A DNA stretch of 13,310 bases, from NCBI GenBank assembly GCA_016839865.1, contig JAEOTN010000214.1:1-13310 (forward strand), written 5' to 3'. Both the position numbers and the translations under genes were made by a program. The stretch is from Promethearchaeota archaeon (GTDB lineage: Archaea > Asgardarchaeota > Lokiarchaeia > Sigynarchaeales > MK-D1). The notes under the pieces were generated by a model. That model was not told the DNA's origin. It did no database searches and saw only the letters and a program-made list of their open reading frames with translations. Below, piece by piece: positions 5,622 through 12,560 of the stretch (its first letter is position 1; every line of letters starts with the position of its first letter).

Positions 5622-6338
5622 ATGCCATATTCAAAACTAGAGAAAGAAAACAGCAGTATATTGACTATTCGAATTCCCGATTCATTAAAAAAAAGACTTC
5701 AATATTTGGCTAATGAGAGACATATAAAAATTTCAGAGGTGGCCAAAAGGTACTTATATCTTTCTGATATTTTCTCAATCACAGATCAGTACACAAAAAT
5801 TGATTCAGATGGTTCAAATCTCATATTATATCCCGATAAATTGATAAATGAGGTGTTCAACTTAATATCTCATATACCTAGTAAGGATAGGTTTCGAACT
5901 AGGTTAGAATTGGGTGACAATTTGGGCGGATACATCAATAACATAACGTATAATATGGGAATTCATAAAAACGACTATTATTCTATCTTCAAACTTATTG
6001 AAAAACTCGGTTGGTTCAAAATTGCTTATAAAAAAGTAACGGATGATACTTCAATAATCTTGATACCTAAGGCTTATGGCGAGAAATCTCTCGTATATTC
6101 GTTAGTTTATCGAATTATTATGCGAAAAAAATTCCCGGATGAATGGACAGAGGAATTAATCAATCATACATTGCCTCATACGCAATCTAAGTTAAGTAGA
6201 GATCAGAATCGAGAAAATGAAGAGTTTGAGCAAAAATATGAGCAATTTGTCTTTAAACCATTAGAACCTGACTTAGAGCAAGAAAAACTAGATCATTACT
6301 ACTTTGAGGAATTAAAAATTCAAACACCTGAGTTCTAA
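5622..6338 (+). CDS. Ribbon-helix-helix protein with unknown C-terminal domain
   Basis: A 238-residue protein. Residues about 12-47 (SILTIRIPDSLKKRLQYLAN and on to the helix ISEVAKRYLYLS) match the ribbon-helix-helix (Arc/MetJ/CopG) pattern: a short beta strand, helix, turn and second helix. It therefore probably binds DNA as a dimer. The remaining 190 residues are not recognised; they are mixed alpha/beta in character, have no membrane segment, and end in an acidic tail. The frame can be extended upstream to a TTG at 5553, but the ATG at 5622 is preferred because GGTGG (5612-5616) lies five bases before it and because the extra 23 residues are hydrophobic and unlike an RHH N-terminus. It lies downstream of another regulator on the same strand but with 357 bases between, so it is probably its own unit. 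It is much longer than a typical CopG-like regulator (45-90 residues), so the C-terminal part may sense a ligand or add oligomer contacts. Confidence 0.7.
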   Translation: MPYSKLEKENSSILTIRIPDSLKKRLQYLANERHIKISEVAKRYLYLSDIFSITDQYTKIDSDGSNLILYPDKLINEVFNLISHIPSKDRFRTRLELGDNLGGYINNITYNMGIHKNDYYSIFKLIEKLGWFKIAYKKVTDDTSIILIPKAYGEKSLVYSLVYRIIMRKKFPDEWTEELINHTLPHTQSKLSRDQNRENEEFEQKYEQFVFKPLEPDLEQEKLDHYYFEELKIQTPEF

Positions 6339-6347
6339 ATCCAAATC

Positions 6348-6363
6348 AAAACGCTTTTTTCTT
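6348..6363 (+). terminator. T-run terminator after the RHH gene
   Basis: AAAACGCTTTTTTCTT begins nine bases after the RHH stop codon. It shares the AACGCTTTT core with the element after the aminotransferase gene (846-861, minus strand). No stem is visible. The malQ ATG lies only 23 bases further on, so the malQ promoter must overlap it. Confidence 0.4.
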
Positions 6364-6386
6364 ACTTAATCCACATAAAGATAAGA

Positions 6387-7937
6387 ATGTCTACCTTAGA
6401 CAATAAAAACCGCTTAGAACGGTCTGCTGGGATTTTGTTACATCCTACATCTCTTTGGACTCCATATGGTATCGGAGATTTCGGTCCAAGTGCTTTTGAA
6501 TTCATTAAATTTCTAAAACGAGCAGGACAGTCCTTTTGGCAGATGTTACCTCTCGGTCCAACAGGCTATCTAGATTCTCCTTATCAGTGTATTTCAGCGT
6601 TTGCCGGTAATCCTTTGCTCATATCTCCAGATGAACTTATCAATTTAAATTTATTAACAAAGAAAGAGGCTATCAATTGCTTAGAAGATAAAAATAAAAG
6701 AATAAAATGGACTTTATCAGAAAAAGTTGATTATGCAAATGTTCGAACGTCAAAATATCGAATGCTCAAAATAGCTTACGAAAACCTATTTAAAACAAAG
6801 GAAGATGAAGAGATCGACTGGTTAGAAGAAGAATTTTCAGCATTTTGTGTGATTCAAAGATACTGGTTAGATGACTTTGTCCTGTATTTTTCTCTTAAAC
6901 AAGCACATAATTTACGATCCTGGGTGGATTGGAAAGAACCCTATCGAAATCGGGATGAAGATGCTATTGAAAAATGGATTGAAGACCATGAGGAAGAAAT
7001 TCATTTTCTTAAATTCGTTCAATGGATATTTCAGAAACAATGGAATAGATTCCTTAACTATGCCCATGAAAATGGTATCCAAATCATCGGAGATATGCCA
7101 ATCTTCGTAGCACATGATTCTTCTGACGTATGGGTGCACAGAGACTTATTTACTCTCAATGATGATGGTTCCATAAAATATCAAGCTGGAGTTCCTCCAG
7201 ATTATTTCTCTAAAACTGGTCAGCTATGGGGAAATCCACTTTACGATTGGAAAATTCTTAAAAAAAAACATTATTCTTGGTGGATAAATCGTTTTAAACG
7301 ATATAAGGAGTTAGCAGATTGGATTCGGGTCGATCATTTTCGAGGGTTCGAAGCCTATTGGCGAGTAGATGGGGATGCTCCTAATGCGATTAAAGGGGAG
7401 TGGATAAAGGGTCCTGGAGTATATCTCTTTAATGCTGTTCATAAAAAACTCGGTACTTTACAGATTCTTGCTGAAAATCTTGGTATTATAACTCCAGAAG
7501 TCGAAAAACTCAGGTTGAAATATAATTTTCCCGGTATGTATGTTATGCAATTTGGTTTTACAGGTGATACTACAAGCCCCAATTTACCTTTTAATTACCT
7601 TCCTCTAAACTTTGGCTACACAGGAACTCATGATAACAACACTACTCTTGGATGGTGGGAAAATGACGCAACAAAAGGAGAAAAGAAATATTTTTCCACA
7701 TATTTAAATCGTGGAATGGGGGATATCAGCAAAGAATTCATCCAAATACTATATAAATCGGTTGTAATTGTAGCTATGGTTCCTTTGCAAGATGTGCTAG
7801 TTCAATCTGCTAAGTATCGGATGAATACTCCTAGTATTCCAGACGGAAATTGGATGTATCGAGTCCCTTCATTGGGTTTGGATGAGAATAAAGCCAAATG
7901 GTTAAAATTCTTAGCAGAAACCTATGGAAGACTCTGA
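6387..7937 (+). CDS. malQ: 4-alpha-glucanotransferase (amylomaltase, GH77)
   Basis: A 516-residue enzyme of full length for GH77 (about 500). It transfers alpha-1,4-glucan segments between oligosaccharides, releasing glucose, in maltodextrin and glycogen metabolism in the cytoplasm. The start GILLHPTSLWTPYGIGDFG is the family's first conserved block, followed by FWQMLPLGPTGYLDSPYQ and SAFAGNPLLISP. All three catalytic carboxylates are seen: nucleophile Asp316 in RVDHFRGFEAYW, acid/base Glu363 in LAENLGIITPEV, and Asp416 in GTHDNNTTLGWW. Their spacings (47 and 53) are close to those of the Thermus enzyme (47 and 55). The C-terminus MNTPSIPDGNW matches the family end. There is no signal peptide and no starch-binding domain. 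The ATG at 6387 has no clear Shine-Dalgarno, and a TATA-like stretch near 6360 suggests a short or absent leader. It is a lone gene here, with no other maltodextrin gene adjacent. It converges with the SMC operon, with 4 bases between stops. Confidence 0.96.
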   Translation: MSTLDNKNRLERSAGILLHPTSLWTPYGIGDFGPSAFEFIKFLKRAGQSFWQMLPLGPTGYLDSPYQCISAFAGNPLLISPDELINLNLLTKKEAINCLEDKNKRIKWTLSEKVDYANVRTSKYRMLKIAYENLFKTKEDEEIDWLEEEFSAFCVIQRYWLDDFVLYFSLKQAHNLRSWVDWKEPYRNRDEDAIEKWIEDHEEEIHFLKFVQWIFQKQWNRFLNYAHENGIQIIGDMPIFVAHDSSDVWVHRDLFTLNDDGSIKYQAGVPPDYFSKTGQLWGNPLYDWKILKKKHYSWWINRFKRYKELADWIRVDHFRGFEAYWRVDGDAPNAIKGEWIKGPGVYLFNAVHKKLGTLQILAENLGIITPEVEKLRLKYNFPGMYVMQFGFTGDTTSPNLPFNYLPLNFGYTGTHDNNTTLGWWENDATKGEKKYFSTYLNRGMGDISKEFIQILYKSVVIVAMVPLQDVLVQSAKYRMNTPSIPDGNWMYRVPSLGLDENKAKWLKFLAETYGRL

Positions 7938-7940
7938 AAT

Positions 7941-7971
7941 CTTAATTTTCTTTTAGTCCTTTTACTTTTTC
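7941..7971 (+). terminator. Pyrimidine-rich terminator after malQ
   Basis: Four T-runs of four or five residues follow the malQ stop within 35 bases. They lie inside the 3' end of the convergent ScpB-like gene and probably end malQ transcription without a stem. Confidence 0.35.
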
Positions 7972-8451
7972 AATCAGTTCGTTAATATTTATATAGTAAA
8001 AGATCTTCGGTGTCGGCGTAACACTATTGTCTTGTATCGTTATGAAGCCGAGTCGGTTCAAGTCCTCTAAATCTTTGCTGATATCTTTTTTATTTCTTAA
8101 TTCCCGAATTTTAGTGGGAGTAATCACCGTGTCTTTACTAATATAGACAACTAAAATCGTGAAAAGTGTAGCAGAAAGACGTGGGGATAAAGATTTGAAA
8201 TGACCACTGAATTCATTTTCCATTTTATCTTGGAATCCGATAAACCAATGAGAGTTCATTGGATTGAATTTCACAGAAAGTCCCAAGGAAAATAGTGATG
8301 AATTTAATCCTTGAAGTAAATTCCAGAATTTATAATCTGCATTTCTATCAGTTAAACCCAATTTTGCACATAATTCTGCTTTAGTAGCGCCAATAGTCGT
8401 ACTATCTTTATTTCTGGAGAGGAGATACATTAAAATTTCTGCTTCATTCAT
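7942..8451 (-). CDS. scpB: ScpB-like condensin subunit (double winged helix)
   Basis: A 169-residue protein with two winged-helix domains (about 1-75 and 86-160), the architecture of ScpB, which binds the kleisin ScpA as a dimer and regulates the SMC ATPase. The second domain keeps the family pattern well: LSPRLSATLFTILVVYIS, then ITPTKIRELR, then LEDLNRLGFI and TPTPKIFYY. This follows the ScpB order LSraaLetLaiIAY, ITraeIeeIRG, LxerglIe, GrPllYgTT. It lacks the glycines around the RG and GrP positions, so it is divergent. Its ATG overlaps the TGA of the ScpA-like gene (ATGA), and an AAGGAGGA Shine-Dalgarno (8461-8468) lies nine bases upstream inside the previous gene. As the last gene of the operon with the strongest ribosome site, it may be made in excess, which would fit a ScpB dimer per kleisin. 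The assignment rests on domain pattern plus context; another wHTH protein is possible but unlikely here. Confidence 0.78.
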   Translation of the reverse strand: MNEAEILMYLLSRNKDSTTIGATKAELCAKLGLTDRNADYKFWNLLQGLNSSLFSLGLSVKFNPMNSHWFIGFQDKMENEFSGHFKSLSPRLSATLFTILVVYISKDTVITPTKIRELRNKKDISKDLEDLNRLGFITIQDNSVTPTPKIFYYININELIEKVKGLKEN

Positions 8452-9164
8452 GTAATTCGTTCCTCCTTATATTTTTGTAACTCATTGGTCTTTTTATTGT
8501 ATAAAAGTATCTTTCTTTGGATTAAATATAAGCAAAATATGAAATTAGCGTTTTTTGTCTCTTCGTCAGGAGTTTCTGATAACAATTGTGATAATTGAAT
8601 CGGCAGTTTTGTCATTAAGTACTGTTTAAATTTCTGTAATTCCTCTTCAAAATGAACATCATCTAGTAAATGGTTAAATTGTTCGATATCTGGTGCGTCT
8701 TCAACTAAATCCGTTAATTCTGGAAATTCTATAGAGTCCCACATATTATTTTTTGTGGTTAATCTAGTAAAAGATGCTATAAGGGATTCCAGATTTATGT
8801 CTTCAACAATATAAGGAGGTCTATATAAGGAATTCATCAAATTTTCAAGTGAATCTTCAGTATTCAGTTTTAATTTCTCCTCGAATTTCTCCATTCCTCC
8901 TATTTCAGAAATATACGATCGAATATCTTCAATTTTTCGCTGAAATAAATCTGCAGAATTTTCGAACTCGGTGACAATATTCCGTAGGTTCTTCGTGTTT
9001 ACAATAGTTTGAATAGAATGGAAAATTGGAACGAAATCAATATTTTGTACAGAGATTTTTCCTGATTTAATTCCCTTTTTCAGACCATTTAGATAGGTTT
9101 CCACATCCCCTAACGATTCCAATTTGGGTAAAGTTTGTGAAATCAAATCGTCTTTCTCATTCAT
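8448..9164 (-). CDS. scpA: ScpA-like kleisin subunit of the SMC complex
   Basis: A 238-residue protein, normal length for ScpA (about 230-270). Kleisins bridge the two SMC heads: the N-terminal helices bind the neck of one SMC and a C-terminal winged helix binds the cap of the other. The C-terminal part fits this well: from about 170 to 230 it reads FEEELQKFKQYLMTKLP, a helix with LSQLLSE, then TKNANFIFCLYLIQRKIL and a short beta wing. This follows the ScpA pattern of sFxellxx, FLAlLELixrgkv and the final strand. LESLIASFTRL (126-136) matches the central ScpA helix. The N-terminal GPLDLLLxLI motif of bacterial ScpA is not recognisable; a long helix at about 60-100 may be the SMC-neck binder. 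The ATG overlaps the SMC stop codon (ATGA, 9161-9164) and there is no clear Shine-Dalgarno, so translation probably depends on coupling. The match is remote and would be weak without the neighbours. Confidence 0.75.
   Translation of the reverse strand: MNEKDDLISQTLPKLESLGDVETYLNGLKKGIKSGKISVQNIDFVPIFHSIQTIVNTKNLRNIVTEFENSADLFQRKIEDIRSYISEIGGMEKFEEKLKLNTEDSLENLMNSLYRPPYIVEDINLESLIASFTRLTTKNNMWDSIEFPELTDLVEDAPDIEQFNHLLDDVHFEEELQKFKQYLMTKLPIQLSQLLSETPDEETKNANFIFCLYLIQRKILLYNKKTNELQKYKEERIT
8461..8468 (-). promoter_or_regulatory. Strong Shine-Dalgarno of the ScpB-like gene
   Basis: On the minus strand AAGGAGGA lies nine bases before the ATG at 8451, inside the ScpA-like gene. It is the strongest ribosome site seen in the window and allows independent initiation despite the overlap. 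Confidence 0.65.
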
Positions 9165-12100
9165 AATTGAATTACCGTCGAAACTTCCTCTGAACCATTT
9201 TTAGCTATTCCTAAGACGCTATCTGCAAGATTCATCAGTGAATTAGACGCATTAGGGGTAATCATAATGAATTGAACTCCATCCGAAGTAACATCCTTAA
9301 TCAATTTAGATACACTTTCGGTGTTACTCTTATCTAAAAACATCTGAGCTTCATCGAAAACACACAAGGGAGATGGGTGGAGATTTTGTAACGTCAACAT
9401 AAGGGATATTGCGAATAATGTTTGTTCTCCCCCACTTAGTGAGGATAAACGTCGGGATGTATCATCATATTGAACAAAAATATCTACTCCCAGCTGCTCA
9501 AATTCCCCTGATAATTTCATCAATCCTTTACGACGAATGCCAATCTTGTCAAATCTTGTATTGATATTTTGCTGGATTGTCTCGAGATGACCACCAAATA
9601 GTGTAAAGTATTCTTCTTGAAGGGAATTTACGGAGGTTTGTGCTTCTTGAACTTCAGTTTCGAGTTCCGTTTTCTTCTGAGTTGTACGGGTTATTTCCTC
9701 CTCAAGCTCTAGTTTACGTTCGAGGATTTGATCTGTAACATCATAATATTCACGTAACTTCTCATAGATAACTCTGAGGTCATTCTCAACCTCTTCAATA
9801 CTGCGTTCTTGGTAATTATCCCCTAATTCTGAAATCTCAATTGATATATTCTCTACTTTTTTCTTCTTCTCATAGATTTGAGCGTTGGTGTACTCGATTT
9901 TGATTTGAATTCTCTCAATCGCCTGAATAATTGAATTTAATCCATTTTGTTCAGTTTGAATTACTTCCTGGATGTTCACGTTATTTTCGCTTAGAGCCAG
10001 CTGCTTCTTATTAATTGATTCAATTGAATCTCGCAATTTTTCTATTTCGTTGATTGCTTCTAGAATTCGAGAACTTCCCTTTTTTAATTCATCTTCATGT
10101 TTTTTGAGCTTTCTTGTACTGTCTTCAAAATCGGTTGCATATTTATCGATCTTTAACGTTATGAGATTCTCTTCTTTTGCCTTGCTCGTGAGTTTGTTAT
10201 TCATTTGTTCCATTCGTTTATCGATTTCAGTAAATTTGTCCTGAAATTCATTGATAAATTCATCAATTTCTTCCAAATTTTCTGGAAATTTCTTTTGCAC
10301 TTGATTTATCTCATTTTGGATGGAATTAAGTTCAATTTGAATCGAATTCCGTTCATCGGTTAACTTACCCTTGGATACCAGTAAACTATCTTTTTTATTT
10401 ATGGTAATGGTCATTTTTTTGTAATTAAACGTGATTGTGCTGATCTTTTGTAAACGTTCATCCAGCTTAGCTAGTGCTCTTTCTAACTTATTGTTTTGTT
10501 CATAATATTCATCAATTTTCCGTCTTTTTTCCATTAACTCGTTTTGTAGTCTTTTCATTTCACGTCTTTGTTCGACTGGACTGGAATACGTTTTTCGAGA
10601 TTCAGATGCTCTTGATTCCAATGCATAGTCATAAGAACGAATGACAGTTCCGTCTAAGGACACAACTCTCCCACGATGATTATTTTGATTGATAAAATCA
10701 TAGCCAATACTTCTATCCTTGACTAGTACTGTATTCCGGCAAATTGAGACAATCACTTTTTTAACAGAGTCATGATGGGATACTGGTTGGATAAAATCTG
10801 CCAAATATCCGAATACACCCTCTTCCTTGGTGATTTTTCGATAACTTTTAATCTCTTTTTCTAATGGTTGATATACATTGCATCGAGCTCCAGTTCGTTT
10901 AATCAGTTCTTGAACTAAGAGAAATTCTTGTTTATTTGATGCTATAAATGAGTTTAACACATATTTACTTAGAATAGAGTCCACTGCAGGAGCTATATCA
11001 GGATTGAAGTCAATATAATCAATAATACGACCAATAACATTCAGATTACGGGTATTAATTTCTTTCTCCAAATTGATGATATTCTGAGTTTTCGGCATTT
11101 CTTTCATCAAACCAGAACTTTTTAGCTCTTCAATTTGCTTTTCTAATCCACGATTTTCTTTTTCTAATAGAGAAGTGTTGCGAGAGAGTTTTTCCAGTGC
11201 ATGATTGATTTTCTGTTTTTTCTTATGTAGTGAATCCTTGGAGTTTTTCTGGGGATCCTTTAGAAACCACTTATCTTTTTCCAATTCCTGCCTTAAATAG
11301 CGAATTTCATTCATCGCACTTTTAATATCTCTATCTATTGCTTCAATCTGAAGAGAATTATCTTTGAGCTGCAAATCCACATTGTTTTTTGTGTCTTTGA
11401 GTTGCCTGTATTTCTCCATCTCATTCTGATATCTCTTTTTAGTCTTTTGATGGGATTCAAATTCCTCCAATAATGATTTTCGTTGATCATGTAATATTGA
11501 AAGCTCAAATTGATATTTCTCAAGTTCAGAGGTACAAATCTTTAAGTCTTCCGCAAATCTTTTCTTCTCTGCTTTTAGTAGTTTGATTTTACTTTTTGTC
11601 CGAAGAATTTTATCTGCAAGATTATCCTTATTTGTTTGATATTTGTCAATCTCCAAATCCAGATTTTTCTCTTTAACTTTCTCATCAAGTAGGTGTTGAG
11701 TTAGGGAGGTAATTTTTTCATTATTTTCTTTAATTGTGCTTTCTAGTTGCTCAATAGTTATTGTGACCTTTTCTTCATCTTTCTTCAAATTCTTGGTGTT
11801 TTCATTCAAAGTTGAAATTTCAGTTTGGATTTGTAAAATTTCCTGTTGGATTTTTGCTCGATTTAACCATGTCCTCTCTTTTTCTAAACGATTACGCTCC
11901 TTTTCGAGTTCATGTTTTTCATTTAATCGGATGATTTGAGGTGCTAAAATGCTTAATTCATATTTTGCGGCTTTATCCATTAAATCTAAACTGCTTATTT
12001 GAGATTCCAGTTTATTTATGGTGCTCTTGTTTGATAATATCTCCCCTCGTAATGGATATAGACCTAATCCTCTCTCTAGATAATCACAGATTTCTTTTTT

Positions 12101-12547
12101 CTCCATATTTTTAATGCTAGTAATGTTTCCTTGTGAAACAAATGCAAAGACGTTATCAGGATTAATACCAAATCCCAGTAATAGAGTTTGTACTGTGTTT
12201 ACAGAGCATTTTTTTAATTTTGAATCTGTTCCATTCTGTAATTGGTAAAATGGAGCTTGTCCTTTTAAGATAGTTCTACGAATCTTAATCAATTTCTTCT
12301 TATCACGTAAATGTATCTCACTATACCCGCCTTTTTGCCCAATACGAATAAAATCCGACCATACTTTTGCCCGTCCATCTTTCTCATTAGATCCTAAAGC
12401 AAACTTAACTCCCTGAAAAATTGTTGATTTTCCTGCTCCATTCGGTCCTGTGATTACTGTAAATCCCTTGTGGAAAGGAACATCATCAACCTTGAAAGAG
12501 TTGAAATTGTTTAAAATAATACGCTCTAGCACTGGTCGAGAAGCCAT
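9161..12547 (-). CDS. smc: SMC chromosome segregation ATPase
   Basis: An 1128-residue SMC protein (1131 from the upstream GTG at 12556). Layout, numbered from that GTG: N-terminal head with Walker A GPNGAGKS (37-44, Lys43), Q-loop VSQGNITSI (about 141-149), first coiled coil (about 170-490), hinge (about 495-650, starting near VIGRIIDYIDF and ending in RGRVVSLDGTVIRSYDYA), second coiled coil (about 660-1010), and C-terminal head with signature LSGGEQ, Walker B LCVFDEA and D-loop LDKSN. The complex extrudes or entraps DNA to compact and segregate chromosomes. The globular hinge and the absence of a zinc hook exclude Rad50. Divergent points: ITPN replaces the usual ITH switch region, and the hinge lacks the terminal Gly-Gly. 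The ATG at 12547 is preferred over the GTG at 12556 because AAAGGTGA ends five bases before it. The gene lies five bases after the AAA+ stop and overlaps the kleisin start, so it is the second visible gene of the operon. Confidence 0.94.
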   Translation of the reverse strand: MASRPVLERIILNNFNSFKVDDVPFHKGFTVITGPNGAGKSTIFQGVKFALGSNEKDGRAKVWSDFIRIGQKGGYSEIHLRDKKKLIKIRRTILKGQAPFYQLQNGTDSKLKKCSVNTVQTLLLGFGINPDNVFAFVSQGNITSIKNMEKKEICDYLERGLGLYPLRGEILSNKSTINKLESQISSLDLMDKAAKYELSILAPQIIRLNEKHELEKERNRLEKERTWLNRAKIQQEILQIQTEISTLNENTKNLKKDEEKVTITIEQLESTIKENNEKITSLTQHLLDEKVKEKNLDLEIDKYQTNKDNLADKILRTKSKIKLLKAEKKRFAEDLKICTSELEKYQFELSILHDQRKSLLEEFESHQKTKKRYQNEMEKYRQLKDTKNNVDLQLKDNSLQIEAIDRDIKSAMNEIRYLRQELEKDKWFLKDPQKNSKDSLHKKKQKINHALEKLSRNTSLLEKENRGLEKQIEELKSSGLMKEMPKTQNIINLEKEINTRNLNVIGRIIDYIDFNPDIAPAVDSILSKYVLNSFIASNKQEFLLVQELIKRTGARCNVYQPLEKEIKSYRKITKEEGVFGYLADFIQPVSHHDSVKKVIVSICRNTVLVKDRSIGYDFINQNNHRGRVVSLDGTVIRSYDYALESRASESRKTYSSPVEQRREMKRLQNELMEKRRKIDEYYEQNNKLERALAKLDERLQKISTITFNYKKMTITINKKDSLLVSKGKLTDERNSIQIELNSIQNEINQVQKKFPENLEEIDEFINEFQDKFTEIDKRMEQMNNKLTSKAKEENLITLKIDKYATDFEDSTRKLKKHEDELKKGSSRILEAINEIEKLRDSIESINKKQLALSENNVNIQEVIQTEQNGLNSIIQAIERIQIKIEYTNAQIYEKKKKVENISIEISELGDNYQERSIEEVENDLRVIYEKLREYYDVTDQILERKLELEEEITRTTQKKTELETEVQEAQTSVNSLQEEYFTLFGGHLETIQQNINTRFDKIGIRRKGLMKLSGEFEQLGVDIFVQYDDTSRRLSSLSGGEQTLFAISLMLTLQNLHPSPLCVFDEAQMFLDKSNTESVSKLIKDVTSDGVQFIMITPNASNSLMNLADSVLGIAKNGSEEVSTVIQL

Positions 12548-12552
12548 GATGG

Positions 12553-12560
12553 TCACCTTT
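12553..12560 (-). promoter_or_regulatory. Shine-Dalgarno deciding the SMC start
   Basis: On the minus strand AAAGGTGA lies five bases before the ATG at 12547. The GTG at 12556 sits inside this ribosome site and cannot be started from it. The site also contains the TGA stop of the AAA+ gene, so termination of one gene occurs on the ribosome site of the next. Confidence 0.6.

Noticed and set aside
5885..5900. GGTTTCGAACTAGG resembling a tRNA T-arm
   Set aside because: It lies inside the RHH protein gene and no acceptor or anticodon arms surround it.
6871..7139. Open frames on both strands inside malQ
   Set aside because: They overlap the conserved malQ frame, which carries all catalytic motifs, and have no family resemblance.
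9972..11939. Plus-strand open frames across the coiled-coil part of smc
   Set aside because: They are antisense to SMC coding sequence, have biased Ser/Phe/Leu composition from the reverse of Lys/Glu codons, and have no ribosome sites.
9161..12547. Rad50-like or other ABC-type coiled-coil ATPase
   Set aside because: There is no CxxC zinc hook. A globular hinge of about 150 residues lies midway, and kleisin and ScpB-like genes follow, all of which point to SMC.
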